Assembly: GCF_900101745.1 (NCBI RefSeq) | Contig: NZ_FNAD01000003.1 | Span: 248,001 to 312,000 of the forward strand | DNA length: 64,000 bases | Source: Glycomyces harbinensis | Lineage (GTDB): Bacteria > Actinomycetota > Actinomycetes > Mycobacteriales > Micromonosporaceae | Direction of reading: 5' to 3' | Shown here: positions 25,001-33,605 of the stretch, one piece after another | Position numbering within the stretch: position 1 is the stretch's first letter | Layout of the letters: the number at the start of each line of letters is the position of its first letter | Notes under the pieces: generated by a model | Database searches by the model: none | What the model was told of the DNA's origin: nothing | The model's input: the letters and a program-made list of their open reading frames with translations, nothing else | Program-made: the position numbers and the translations under genes

Positions 25001-26713
25001 ATGATCCCGGCCGCCCCACCCGAAATGCTTCCCTCGCTTCGGGTCTGGCAGCGCAAGGCCATGGTCTCCTACCACCGGGGTCAGACGCGCGACTTCCTGG
25101 CCGTCGCCACGCCCGGCGCCGGCAAGACCACCTTCGCCCTGCGCATCGCCTACGACCTGCTCGCCGACGGCACCGTCGACACCGTCACCGTCGTCTGCCC
25201 GACCGAGCACCTGAAGACCCAGTGGTCCCTCGCCGCCGCCCGATTCGGCATCCAGCTCGACCCCTCCTTCAAGAACTCGCACGTCCACAACGCCACCGAC
25301 TACCACGGCGTCGTCGTCACCTACGCCCAGATCGGCGCCGACCCCGCGGTCCACCGCCGCCGCACCCTGGCCCGCCGCACCCTCGTCATCCTCGACGAGA
25401 TCCACCACGCCGGCGACGCCCGCTCCTGGGGCGAAGGCGTCCAGACCGCCTTCGACGAGGCCGAGCGCCGCCTCGCCCTGACCGGCACGCCCTTCCGCAG
25501 CGACGACAACCCCATCCCGTTCATCGACTACGACGAGGACCCCGACGGCACGAGGCGCTCGCGCTCCGACGCCCTGTACGGCTACCGGGACGCGCTGGCC
25601 GACGGCGTCGTGCGCCCGGTCATGTTCATGGCCTACTCGGGGGAGACGAAGTGGCGCACCAGCGCCGGCGACGAGCTCGCCGTCCGGCTGGGCCAGCCGC
25701 TGACCAAGGACCTCACCAGCCAGGCCTGGCGCACCGCGCTCGACCCGGAGGGGGAGTGGATCAAGCAGGTCATCAGGGCCGCCGACCGGCGCCTCTCGTC
25801 GCTGCGCGCGGCCGGGATGCCCGACGCGGGCGGGCTCATCATCGCCTCGGACCAGAACAGCGCCCGCTCCTACGCGGGCATCCTCAAGCGCACGACCGGC
25901 AAGAGCGCCACGATCGTCCTGTCGGACGACACGGGCTCCTCGGAGCGGATCGCGAAGTTCGCGGAGTCCGATGAGGAGTGGATGGTGGCCGTCCGGATGG
26001 TCTCCGAGGGCGTGGACATCCCGCGCCTGGCCGTGGGCGTCTACGCCACGAACGCGCAGACCCCGCTGTACTTCGCGCAGGCCATCGGCCGCTTCGTGCG
26101 CTCGCGCCGGCCCGGCGAGACCGCCTCGGTGTTCCTGCCCTCGGTCATTCCGCTGCTGAGCCTGGCGGAGAACCTGGAGGCCGACCGCGACCACGTCATC
26201 AAGCTCAAGTCCGCCGACGAGGACCCCGAGCTGCTGCTGGAGCAGGCGCAGCGGGTGCTCAACGAGGGCACCGAGCTGGGCGGGCAGCACGAGACCCTGG
26301 AGTCGAGCGCCGAACTCGATCAGGTGATCTTCGACGGCGGCTCGTTCGGCCTGCCGGTGCAGGCCGGGAGCGCCGAGGAGCAGGAGTACCTGGGCCTGCC
26401 CGGGCTCTTGACGCAGGAGCAGGTGCACCTGCTGCTCCAGAAGCGCCAGCGCGAGCAGATGGCCAAGCAGAAGAGCGGGACGCGCACCGACGTCGCCGAG
26501 CGCCCGGCGGCCGAGCCGGCGATGACGAACGCGCAGAAGCGGCTCAAGCTCCGCAAGCAGCTGAACGCGCTCGTCGGCGCCCGCTCGTTCTCCACGAACG
26601 AGCCGCACGGGAAGATCCACGCGAAGCTGCGGTCCTCCTGCGGGGGCCCTCCGAGCGCGCAGGCGACCATCGAGCAGTTGGAGGAGCGGATCGCGACGAT
26701 CCGCTCCTGGTGA
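25001..26713 (+). CDS. Superfamily 2 DEAD/DEAH-type helicase
   Basis: ATP-dependent nucleic-acid helicase or translocase of 570 aa. Walker A is ATPGAGKTTF (about 37-46), Walker B is VILDEIHHAG (about 128-137), motif III is LTGTPFRS and motif VI is QAIGRFVRSRR. The C-terminal 150 residues are helical and charged without a recognised domain. The layout resembles UvrB/XPB-like SF2 members common in actinobacteria; the specific role is unknown. AGAGGAG precedes the ATG. A strong terminator follows. Confidence 0.88.
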   Translation: MIPAAPPEMLPSLRVWQRKAMVSYHRGQTRDFLAVATPGAGKTTFALRIAYDLLADGTVDTVTVVCPTEHLKTQWSLAAARFGIQLDPSFKNSHVHNATDYHGVVVTYAQIGADPAVHRRRTLARRTLVILDEIHHAGDARSWGEGVQTAFDEAERRLALTGTPFRSDDNPIPFIDYDEDPDGTRRSRSDALYGYRDALADGVVRPVMFMAYSGETKWRTSAGDELAVRLGQPLTKDLTSQAWRTALDPEGEWIKQVIRAADRRLSSLRAAGMPDAGGLIIASDQNSARSYAGILKRTTGKSATIVLSDDTGSSERIAKFAESDEEWMVAVRMVSEGVDIPRLAVGVYATNAQTPLYFAQAIGRFVRSRRPGETASVFLPSVIPLLSLAENLEADRDHVIKLKSADEDPELLLEQAQRVLNEGTELGGQHETLESSAELDQVIFDGGSFGLPVQAGSAEEQEYLGLPGLLTQEQVHLLLQKRQREQMAKQKSGTRTDVAERPAAEPAMTNAQKRLKLRKQLNALVGARSFSTNEPHGKIHAKLRSSCGGPPSAQATIEQLEERIATIRSW

Positions 26714-26722
26714 GCACCTGAA

Positions 26723-26761
26723 GACCGAAGGGCGGCCGGGATACCCGGCCGCCCTTCGGTC
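26723..26761. terminator. Helicase terminator
   Basis: A perfect 18-bp stem (GACCGAAGGGCGGCCGGG), loop ATA, complement, starting 10 bp after the stop. Confidence 0.9.
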
Positions 26762-26818
26762 CGCACCGCCGAGGCGGCGCCATTCATCGCTTCACGAGAA
26801 CGTGCTTCACGAAACGTG

Positions 26819-26852
26819 CGAGGGCCCGAGCGGTCTCCCGCTCGGGCCCTCG
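26819..26852. terminator. Terminator for the DUF7455 gene
   Basis: A perfect 15-bp stem (CGAGGGCCCGAGCGG), loop TCTC, complement, lying 20 bp beyond the stop of the minus-strand gene at 26873. Confidence 0.85.
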
Positions 26853-26872
26853 TTCCTAAGTCTTCGTGGGCG

Positions 26873-27112
26873 TCAGTTCTGTGAGGCCATGAGGTCGGTG
26901 CCCCGCCACTCGAATTCGGGGTCTGCCGTGAAGTCGATGGCGATCGGCACGAGCTTCTCGGCGAACTGGTTCGCGTGGTGGCCGCAGAAGACGAGGTCGC
27001 CGCCTTCGGCCAGGGTCACGCGAAGTTTCGCCGCGGCGCTACACCGATCGCAGCGCTCGCCCGCGATCGGACGTTCCTCCGTCTGGGGCGGGGGCGTCAG
27101 GGTGGATGTCAT
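26873..27112 (-). CDS. DUF7455 small zinc-ribbon-like protein
   Basis: A 79-aa protein usually found beside the principal sigma gene in actinobacteria. It has CDRCSAAAKLRV and LVFCGHHANQF, giving three Cys and two His suited to one zinc. The ends are poorly conserved. The function is unknown; the constant link with sigA suggests a transcription- or ribosome-related role (inference). ATG start at 27112; its own terminator follows. Confidence 0.8.
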   Translation of the reverse strand: MTSTLTPPPQTEERPIAGERCDRCSAAAKLRVTLAEGGDLVFCGHHANQFAEKLVPIAIDFTADPEFEWRGTDLMASQN

Positions 27113-27422
27113 ACCAGGTCCTCCGCTGCGTTCGGTCGCTGTGTCTCTGCGACACAGATGGTTACTTACGTCGAACCGTTGATCGGCTCGTTCCGTTCAA
27201 CGCCTGCACTGTACTACCTCTTCCCGACACTTCCCGACTGAGACTCGGCTCACTCGTTGGGTCGGTCGCGATAGTTGTTCCACACCGTAGCCCACGGAAC
27301 GGTGATCGACAACCCGGCGTGGCTTTCGGATACCCACCCGTTCGGGTGATACACCCCCGCTCGCGGGCGTGCTCGACCAACCAGTTCGCAAGCGCGGGCG
27401 CCGAAAAGCGAGCTTCGCGCCG
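27113..27422. other. Intergenic region downstream of sigA
   Basis: No ORF is supported here. It contains an inverted repeat CTGTGTC-5-GACACAG (27139-27157) just upstream of the DUF7455 start, a 10-bp tandem CTTCCCGAC[AT] near 27222-27241, and two hairpins at 27335-27367 likely to end the sigA transcript. Confidence 0.5.
27335..27367 (-). terminator. Tandem hairpins after sigA
   Basis: CACCCG-TT-CGGGTG (27335-27348) and CCCGC-TC-GCGGG (27356-27367) lie 55-90 bp downstream of the sigA stop. They are short but adjacent. Confidence 0.45.
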
Positions 27423-29006
27423 CTAGTCGAGGTAGTCGCGCAGGACCTGAGAGCGGGACGGGTGTCGCAATTTGGACATCGTCTTCGACTCGATCTGGCG
27501 GATCCGCTCGCGGGTGACGCCGTAGACCTGTCCGATCTCGTCCAGGGTCCGCGGCTGGCCGTCGGTGAGGCCGAAGCGCAGTCGCACGACGCCGGCCTCG
27601 CGCTCGGAGAGGGTCTGCAGCACCTGCTGGAGCTGGCCCTGGAGGAGCGAGAAGGAGACGGCGTCGACGGCCACAATGGCCTCGGAGTCCTCGATGAAGT
27701 CGCCGAGCTGGCTGTCGCCCTCGTCGCCGATGGTCTGGTCGAGGCTGATCGGCTCGCGCGCGTACTGCTGGATCTCGAGGACCTTCTCCGGGGAGATGTC
27801 CATCTCCTTGGCCAGCTCGTCGGGGCTGGGCTCGCGGCCGAGGTCCTGAAGAAGCTCACGCTGTATGCGGCCGAGCTTGTTGATGACCTCCACCATGTGG
27901 ACTGGTATACGGATGGTCCTCGCCTGGTCGGCCATGGCCCTGGTGATGGCCTGGCGGATCCACCAGGTGGCGTACGTGGAGAACTTGTAGCCCTTGGTGT
28001 AGTCGAACTTCTCGACGGCGCGGATGAGCCCGAGGTTGCCCTCCTGGATCAGGTCCAGGAACGCCATGCCGCGGCCGGTGTAGCGCTTCGCGAGCGAGAC
28101 GACGAGGCGGAGGTTCGCCTCCAGGAGGTGGTCCTTGGCGCGGTCGCCGTCGCGGATGATCCACTCGAGGTCCCGGCGCATCTGCGTGGGGATCTCGCCG
28201 CCGCCCTCTTTGAGCTGCTTGAGGCGCTCGACGGCGTACAGGCCGGCCTCGATGCGCTTGGCGAGTTCGACTTCCTGGGCCGCGTTGAGGAGCGGCACCT
28301 TGCCGATCTGCTTGAGGTAGGCGCGGACGGAGTCGGCCGAGGCGGTCATCTCGGCGTCCTTGCGGGCCTGCTTGAGCGCTTCGGAGTCCTCCTCGTCCCA
28401 CTCGAAGCCGTCTTCCTCGTCGCCGTCCTCGCCGTCCTTCTTGGACTTGCGGCCGGCGGTCGCCTTCTTCGCGGCCTTCTTGCGGGTGGCCTTCTTGGCG
28501 GGGGCCGCGGCCGCGGCTTCGGCGAGGGCGTCCTCGTCGGCGGCGGCCAGGGCGGCCTCGTCGGGCTCCTCGCCGTCGGCGGGCTTCGCGGCGGCCTTCT
28601 TGACGGCCTTCTTGGCGACGGCCTTCTTCGCGGTCTTCTTGGCCGCCTTCTTGACCGGGGTCTCGTCCTCGGCGCCGTCGCCGGCGGAGGGGACGGCCTT
28701 CTTGGCGGTCGTCTTCTTCACCGCGGTCTTCTTGGCGGCCTTGGCGGTGGTGGTGCGCGAGGAGGTGGCGGTGCGGGCGGCGGGGACGCGCTTGCGCGTG
28801 GAGGGGGAACCGTCCACGACCACGGTGACGTCGGCCTCGGCGAGCGCGCGGAGGACCTTCTTGCCTTCGGCGGGGGAGGCCTGAACCGACTCGAGGACCT
28901 GAGCGACTGTCGCGGACGTCAGCTGCCCGTTGCTCTCTCGGGCCAGAGCGAGCAGCGAGTCGGTCAAGGAATTGACGTCTGTGCCGGTGGGACGTGCGTC
29001 AGTCAC
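27423..29006 (-). CDS. sigA: Principal RNA polymerase sigma factor SigA/HrdB
   Basis: Housekeeping sigma-70 of 527 aa. Region 1.1 is followed by a long Lys/Ala-rich stretch (about 75-190, repeated AAKKTA units) typical of actinobacterial HrdB, then an acidic patch. Conserved regions follow: [16 protein letters not shown] (1.2), [17 protein letters not shown] and [19 protein letters not shown] (2), VMEVINK-type region 3, and [20 protein letters not shown] (4.2). The frame opens upstream to 29099, but the GTG at 29004-29006 has GGAAGG at proper spacing. A -10 TACAAT lies at 29116-29121. Confidence 0.96.
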   Translation of the reverse strand: MTDARPTGTDVNSLTDSLLALARESNGQLTSATVAQVLESVQASPAEGKKVLRALAEADVTVVVDGSPSTRKRVPAARTATSSRTTTAKAAKKTAVKKTTAKKAVPSAGDGAEDETPVKKAAKKTAKKAVAKKAVKKAAAKPADGEEPDEAALAAADEDALAEAAAAAPAKKATRKKAAKKATAGRKSKKDGEDGDEEDGFEWDEEDSEALKQARKDAEMTASADSVRAYLKQIGKVPLLNAAQEVELAKRIEAGLYAVERLKQLKEGGGEIPTQMRRDLEWIIRDGDRAKDHLLEANLRLVVSLAKRYTGRGMAFLDLIQEGNLGLIRAVEKFDYTKGYKFSTYATWWIRQAITRAMADQARTIRIPVHMVEVINKLGRIQRELLQDLGREPSPDELAKEMDISPEKVLEIQQYAREPISLDQTIGDEGDSQLGDFIEDSEAIVAVDAVSFSLLQGQLQQVLQTLSEREAGVVRLRFGLTDGQPRTLDEIGQVYGVTRERIRQIESKTMSKLRHPSRSQVLRDYLD

Positions 29007-29115
29007 GAGCAACCTTCCGAGGCAATGGCGGGCACGGCGCAGCCGGGCTCCATGGCGGGTGAGCGTTGGATATTGGGTCGGCAGCCCAGGTCGGCACACG
29101 ACCGGGCAGGCGTGA

Positions 29116-29121
29116 ATTGTA
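29116..29121 (-). promoter_or_regulatory. sigA promoter -10
   Basis: TACAAT on the minus strand, about 110 bp before the sigA start; no good -35 at 17 bp. Confidence 0.45.
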
Positions 29122-29216
29122 GCGCCGAAAATCGCTATCGGCCCGTCCGTGGTGCTGTTTCGAGCTGTGTTTCCGCATTTTCAGTTTCAGTGTCGCGAGC
29201 CGGGGGCGGCGGCTGC

Positions 29217-29729
29217 CTATTCTACCGTGCAGGTGCCCTCGGGTGCCTCGATGCTGCCGCTCTGCGCGAAAGACTGGCGTGCGTCGGAGGTGGAGCGGAC
29301 CTCCGCGAACTCGTCTCCGAGGATGATCGTGATGGGCTTGTCCCAGTCGAGTGAGAACTCCTGTCGGCCGCCGAGGAAGTACGCGTGGACGTGCACTCCG
29401 GCCGCGAACTGCGCGGGCCCGAAGAATACGACCGCGGGCTCGTCGACCTTCTCGTCGGTGTCGCCCACATCGGTGACGATGAATCCGCGGTCCTCGAGTT
29501 GCGCGGCGGCCTGCTCGCCCAGTCCGGTGCGGTCGGTGCCGTTGAGGACGACCACTTCGATCTCCGAGGGGTCGGGAATGGGCGCGGTCTTGATCTCGAC
29601 GGCGCCGGGCTCGCAGTCGGAACTCGCCGACAGTTGCGAGTCGTTGCGAATCGCCCACACGGTGATCAGCCCCGCGACCAGTGCCAATGCGCACAATACC
29701 GTCAAAGCGCGGATACGAGCGATACGCAC
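29217..29729 (-). CDS. cei: Cei-like cell-envelope integrity protein
   Basis: A 170-aa single-pass envelope protein, homologue of mycobacterial Rv2700 (Cei). A transmembrane anchor (about 8-28) leads to a LytR_C-like domain with IEVVVLNGTDRTGLGEQAAA. The last residues EGTCTVE supply a Cys that could pair with the Cys in SSDCEPG. The GTG at 29727-29729 follows GGGGAGG. It lies between sigA and DUF4193 as in mycobacteria. Confidence 0.85.
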   Translation of the reverse strand: MRIARIRALTVLCALALVAGLITVWAIRNDSQLSASSDCEPGAVEIKTAPIPDPSEIEVVVLNGTDRTGLGEQAAAQLEDRGFIVTDVGDTDEKVDEPAVVFFGPAQFAAGVHVHAYFLGGRQEFSLDWDKPITIILGDEFAEVRSTSDARQSFAQSGSIEAPEGTCTVE

Positions 29730-30082
29730 GGCTGCCTCCCCGAAATCTCCAGAACAGAGCGAACTGATGTCTGGCTCTTAGACGAGCCGACGCCCCGCAA
29801 ACGTTGCCATGGAGAGGCTATCGTGCGCGAGACGTCTCCGTGGGCGAGAGGCGGTACACTCGCGGCCCTCGCCACGGAAGTGTTCTTCGCCACAATAGGG
29901 ATGAAAAAGCGAGGGGCATCGTGTATAGGAATGGACTGCACGCGGTAAGGTACGCCGCCTGCAGGGACGGAACCGAACCCGCCAGGAACCCGAGCCGAGC
30001 CGCTGTGTCACCCAAGCACTCCAGCGGCACCCGTCGCGCTAGGTTCCGGAACCACAGAAGCAACCAATGGGAGTGGAAAACG
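29730..30082 (+). promoter_or_regulatory. Intergenic region with structured DUF4193 leader
   Basis: This 353-bp gap between divergent genes holds no convincing gene. Several -10-like hexamers face right (TACACT 29855, TAAGGT 29946). The last 130 nt can fold: GCCGCTG/CAGCGGC (29999-30028) and the palindrome GGTTCCGGAACC (30042-30053), whose GGTTCC could alternatively pair with GGAACC at 29969 or 29985. A 15-codon ORF, MKKRGASCIGMDCTR (29901-29948), is also present. Confidence 0.35.
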
Positions 30083-30379
30083 ATGGCAACCGACTACGAC
30101 GCCCCGCGCCGGGACAAGGAAGAGAACACCGGCCCCGACGGCATCGAGGCCCTCGCCAAGGGCCGGACCGATCAATCGGGGTCGGTGGACGTCGACGAAG
30201 CCGAGGTGGCCGAGAACTTCGAGCTGCCCGGCGCCGACCTCGGCGACGAGGAGCTTTCGGTCAAGGTCCTGCCGATGCAGCAGGACGAGTTCCGATGCTC
30301 CAGCTGCTTCCTGGTCCACCACCGCAGCCAGTTCGCCAAGGAGAAGAACGGGCAGCCCATCTGCAAGGACTGCGCGTAG
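30083..30379 (+). CDS. DUF4193 protein with C-terminal zinc ribbon
   Basis: A 98-aa actinobacterial protein, homologue of Rv2699c. The acidic N-terminal 70 residues lead to FRCSSCFLVHHRSQFAKEKNG and ICKDCA, a CxxC-CxxC zinc ribbon ending the protein. The function is unknown. The ATG follows GGGAG-rich sequence. The long, possibly structured leader suggests post-transcriptional control. Confidence 0.88.
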   Translation: MATDYDAPRRDKEENTGPDGIEALAKGRTDQSGSVDVDEAEVAENFELPGADLGDEELSVKVLPMQQDEFRCSSCFLVHHRSQFAKEKNGQPICKDCA

Positions 30380-30406
30380 GCACTGAACGAACCCCTCAGA
30401 CGGCGC

Positions 30407-30434
30407 ACGGCTCGCGGGTCCGCCCGCGGGCCGT
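30407..30434. terminator. Terminator between DUF4193 and DUF3093
   Basis: A 12-bp stem (ACGGC-T-CGCGGG, loop TCCG, CCCGCG-G-GCCGT) with one T-G wobble, in the 69-bp gap between convergent stops. Confidence 0.7.
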
Positions 30435-30448
30435 CTCGCTGTCCGGGG

Positions 30449-30949
30449 TCAGCCCCGCGGGCCGCTGGGGGACGCTGAGCGGCCTTCGAGCGCTGGCGCC
30501 AGGGCGTCCCGGAGCCGCTCGGGGCGCCGGGAGGCGATGACCCACGACGGGGTCGGATCCTCGGGGTCGTCCAGGACGATCCGCAAGCCGCGGTTGATCC
30601 ACGGCCGCTGGACGACGAACGTCAGCGGGTGCAGGGCGACGCCCAGGGCGTCGGAGTACGCGACCGGCTCCAGGACCTCGATCTCGGCGACCGCCGACAT
30701 CGGCAGCATCGCGTCGTCGACGTGGAGCCACACCTCGCCGTCGGCCTCGACCACGCTCACCCGCAGGCGGCTCAGCCACCACGCGCCCACGACGGGCGCG
30801 ACCAGGATCACCAGACTCGCGGTCACCCGCCACCAGCGCATGTCGCCCAGGTTGGACAGGGCCGCGGCGATCACCGCAATGACGATCACGGCCAGCCATC
30901 CCGCCAATGGCAGCGTCATGCGCTCGGCGTACCGTTCCCCACTCCTCAT
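30449..30949 (-). CDS. DUF3093 membrane protein
   Basis: A small membrane protein of about 166 aa, homologue of Rv2698. Two N-terminal transmembrane helices are followed by a PH-like beta-rich cytosolic domain (LRVSVVEADGEVWLHVDDAMLP). Function unknown. The ATG at 30947-30949 lies seven bases after TATGGT, fitting a leaderless start; the in-frame ATG at 30959-30961 is the alternative. A 72-bp tandem repeat lies directly upstream. Confidence 0.8.
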   Translation of the reverse strand: MRSGERYAERMTLPLAGWLAVIVIAVIAAALSNLGDMRWWRVTASLVILVAPVVGAWWLSRLRVSVVEADGEVWLHVDDAMLPMSAVAEIEVLEPVAYSDALGVALHPLTFVVQRPWINRGLRIVLDDPEDPTPSWVIASRRPERLRDALAPALEGRSASPSGPRG

Positions 30950-30967
30950 ATCTGAGACCATAACCCC

Positions 30968-31111
30968 GGCTCGGCGAACGCATACCGGGCCGTACGGCGA
31001 CAGTGACGGTGGAAGCCGGGGCGGAGCCGTAAATTTGCGGGCTCGGCGAACGCATACCGAGCCGCGCGGTCACCGTGACGGTGGAAGCCGGGGCGAAGCC
31101 GTAAATTTGCA
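30968..31111. repeat. Two-copy 72-bp tandem repeat between DUF3093 and dut
   Basis: 30968-31039 and 31040-31111 are direct repeats differing at only a handful of positions; both start GGCTCGGCGAACGCATACCG and end with GTAAATTTGC plus two bases. They fill most of the intergenic region between the divergent genes, so they probably duplicate promoter or operator sequence. Confidence 0.85.
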
Positions 31112-31165
31112 GAGTCTCGGCGAGGCCCATCGGCTCGCCCGTGCGAGTGAGAGGAACCATCGACG

Positions 31166-31657
31166 ATGAGCACCGACGCCAACGGCGCTGAAGTCCCGGT
31201 CGCCATCCGGCGGCTCGACCCCGGCCTGCCGCTGCCCGCGTACGCCCACCCCGGCGACGCCGGCGCCGACCTCTACGCCGCCGAAGGCGTCGAGCTCGCC
31301 CCCGGCCAGCGGGCGCTCGTGGGCACCGGCGTGGCCGTGGCGATCCCCGACGGGCACGTCGGCTACACCAATCCGCGCTCGGGACTGGCCCACCGGCTCG
31401 GCGTCACCATCGTCAACGCCCCCGGCACGATCGACGCCGGATACCGCGGCGAGATCAAGATCAACCTCGTGAACCTCGACCCGGAGCGGACCGCCGTCAT
31501 CGAACGCGGAGACCGTGTCGCACAATTGGTAGTCCAACCGGTTGTGCGAGCCCGTTTCACCGAGGTCGACGACCTCGCGCCGACGCAGCGCGGCGCGAGC
31601 GGCCACGGTTCCACCGGCGGGCACCGCCGACTTGCAGAGGAGAGCGAACGTGTTTAA
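31166..31657 (+). CDS. dut: Deoxyuridine 5'-triphosphate nucleotidohydrolase
   Basis: Hydrolyses dUTP to dUMP and pyrophosphate, keeping uracil out of DNA. The 163-aa trimeric-type enzyme shows all five motifs: [33 protein letters not shown] and [11 protein letters not shown]. The ATG has GAGAGGA upstream. Its end overlaps the DUF3710 start by 8 nt. First gene of a four-gene operon. Confidence 0.96.
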   Translation: MSTDANGAEVPVAIRRLDPGLPLPAYAHPGDAGADLYAAEGVELAPGQRALVGTGVAVAIPDGHVGYTNPRSGLAHRLGVTIVNAPGTIDAGYRGEIKINLVNLDPERTAVIERGDRVAQLVVQPVVRARFTEVDDLAPTQRGASGHGSTGGHRRLAEESERV

Positions 31658-32393
31658 GCGGCGACGGTCGTCGAAGAAGCAGCGTCCCGCCGAGGGCGCG
31701 GTCCTCGACTCTTTGGCCGAGAGCGGCGAAGAGTACGAGCACGAGGTCACCGAGGGCCCCTACGACGTCGCCGACGCCCCCGAGGACGACATCCGGCGCA
31801 TCGACCTGGGAGCGATCCGCCTGCCCGTCCCCAAGGGCGTGGGCTTCCAGGCGCAGACCGACGCCAAGGGCAACATCAGCCAGGTCCTGCTGACCACCGG
31901 CTCCTCCGCGCTCCAACTGCTCGTGCGCGCCGCGCCCCGCAGCGAGGGCATCTGGCCCGAGTTCCGCCAGGAGCTCACCGCCCAGGTCACCGGCCAGGGC
32001 GGGCAGGTCGAAGAGGTCGAGGGCCGCTGGGGCACCGAGCTCATCGCCAAGGTCGCCTCCAAGAAGGGCACCAACTCGGTGCGCTTCTGCGGCCTCGACG
32101 GCCCCCGCTGGTTCGTGCAGGCCACCTTCCAGGGCCAGCGCGCCCTCGACGAGTCGGCCGCCCCCGAACTCGACGAGGCGCTGCGCAACCTCGTCATCGA
32201 CCGCGGATCGACCGCGATGCCGGTGCGCGAGCCCCTGCCGCTGAAGCTCCCGCCGAAGATGGCCGAGGAGGCCGCCGCCCGCATCGCCCAGCGCAAGGCC
32301 GAGGGCGGCGACGGCAACCGCGCCATCATCGCGGCCGGGGACACCCCCAAGCCGCAGGTGCGCCGCAAACCCTCGCCGCGTCCCAAGCGGTAA
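31650..32393 (+). CDS. DUF3710 protein
   Basis: A soluble 247-aa actinobacterial protein, homologue of Rv2696c. A basic N-terminus ([13 protein letters not shown]), a conserved core beginning [11 protein letters not shown], and a basic Pro-rich C-terminus. Function unknown. The GTG at 31650 lies inside the end of dut and follows GAGGAG, so translation is likely coupled. Confidence 0.87.
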   Translation: MFKRRRSSKKQRPAEGAVLDSLAESGEEYEHEVTEGPYDVADAPEDDIRRIDLGAIRLPVPKGVGFQAQTDAKGNISQVLLTTGSSALQLLVRAAPRSEGIWPEFRQELTAQVTGQGGQVEEVEGRWGTELIAKVASKKGTNSVRFCGLDGPRWFVQATFQGQRALDESAAPELDEALRNLVIDRGSTAMPVREPLPLKLPPKMAEEAAARIAQRKAEGGDGNRAIIAAGDTPKPQVRRKPSPRPKR

Positions 32394-32406
32394 GCGCCGA
32401 CGCGAC

Positions 32407-32796
32407 ATGGCGCGGGCGGTGCGCGAGGCCGGAACGGGCTCCCGGCGTCTCCAGGGCTGGCTCAGGCGCCTCGCCGTGCCCTCCCAGGAGCTGTTCGCCG
32501 AGGAGATCCGGCGCGAGTCGGATCTGGGCGCGGCGCCGATCGACCAGGTGCGGGCCCGCGAGCTCGCCGTGGTCGCCGGCCGCCTCAAGACCGTGGTGCT
32601 GCGCACCGACGGGCGCTCGCCCTCGGTGGAGGCCGAGTTGTTCGACGGCACCGGTCAGGTCGCATTGGTCTGGATGGGCCGACGGCGTATCGTGGGCCTG
32701 GAGGCCGGTACCAGGCTCGTCGCTCGCGGCCGCGTGGCCCAGCTGGGCGACGGACGCCTCGTCATCTACAACCCGACCTACGAACTGCGCCCCTGA
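32407..32796 (+). CDS. OB-fold nucleic-acid-binding protein
   Basis: A 129-aa protein, homologue of Rv2694c. Residues about 50-125 form an OB-fold like that of RecG wedge or DnaE tRNA-anticodon-type domains (VVAGRLKTVVLRT, VEAELFDGTGQVALVWMG, LVARGRVAQLGDGRLVIYNP). It lies 13 bp after DUF3710. A role in nucleic-acid metabolism alongside dut is inference. Confidence 0.85.
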   Translation: MARAVREAGTGSRRLQGWLRRLAVPSQELFAEEIRRESDLGAAPIDQVRARELAVVAGRLKTVVLRTDGRSPSVEAELFDGTGQVALVWMGRRRIVGLEAGTRLVARGRVAQLGDGRLVIYNPTYELRP

Positions 32797-32829
32797 GCGC
32801 GGACCAGCCGACGAACTGGAAGGCCCGCA

Positions 32830-33546
32830 TTGAGCACCGAGACGCCGACACGCAAGCCGGACCCCGATCCCGGCGAGGCCAGGGACGACGACGAGCTGCC
32901 GCCGTTCACCGAGCAGCTCTCGCAGCAGCTCGGCGGCGTCAAGGGCGTGGTCGAGGCCGCCGTGCCGATCACCCTGTTCGTGGTGCTCAACCCGATCCTG
33001 CCCGATCAGATGGGGCCGCTCAGCGGCCTCCAGTGGGCGATCATCTTCTCCGCCGCCAGCGCGCTGGGGATCGCGGCCTGGCGCGCGATGCGCAAGGAGC
33101 CGATCCGCCACGCGCTCAACGGCCTGTTCGGCATCGCGCTGGGCGCATTCCTGGCCTGGCGCTCGACGGACGCGCGCGACTTCTACCTGCCCGGGATCAT
33201 CCAGGGCGCGATCTACGGCGTGCTGCTCATCGTCTCGGCGCTCATCCGCCACCCGATCATCGGCTGGATCTACGCCGTGGTCGCCCAGGGCGGCAAGAAG
33301 GAGTGGCGGGACAACAAGCCGCTGGTCGACGTCCTCAGCCGGATCACGATCCTGTGGGGGATCGTGTTCATCGCCAAGAACGCCCTGCGGATCTGGCTGT
33401 GGCGCATCGACGCCGAGAACGCGCTGGGCCTGGTGACCCTCTTCGGCGGGTGGCCGGTCACGATCGCGCTGACGGCGCTGACGATCTGGGCGGTGCGACG
33501 CCGCATGCGGACCGTCGAAGCGGACGCCGAGACGGCGCCCGCTTAA
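32830..33546 (+). CDS. DUF3159 membrane protein
   Basis: An integral membrane protein of 238 aa with about six transmembrane helices and an acidic N-terminus, homologue of Rv2693c. TTG start at 32830 with GGAAGG upstream. Last gene of the dut operon; ends at a hairpin. No function is established. Confidence 0.85.
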   Translation: MSTETPTRKPDPDPGEARDDDELPPFTEQLSQQLGGVKGVVEAAVPITLFVVLNPILPDQMGPLSGLQWAIIFSAASALGIAAWRAMRKEPIRHALNGLFGIALGAFLAWRSTDARDFYLPGIIQGAIYGVLLIVSALIRHPIIGWIYAVVAQGGKKEWRDNKPLVDVLSRITILWGIVFIAKNALRIWLWRIDAENALGLVTLFGGWPVTIALTALTIWAVRRRMRTVEADAETAPA

Positions 33547-33558
33547 GGACTTGTAGCG

Positions 33559-33594
33559 GGAAGCGGCGCGGAGCCTCGGCTCCGCGTCGCTTCC
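33559..33594. terminator. dut operon terminator
   Basis: A near-perfect 17-bp inverted repeat (GGAAGCGGCGCGGAGCC against GGCTCCGCGTCGCTTCC) between the DUF3159 stop and the convergent LPMO gene. Confidence 0.8.
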
Positions 33595-33605
33595 GTGTCC
33601 GCCGG

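Noticed and set aside
30396-31160. Longer minus-strand frame through the 72-bp repeats into DUF3093
   Set aside because: It runs in a different frame from DUF3093 and its product is not protein-like apart from the repeat itself.
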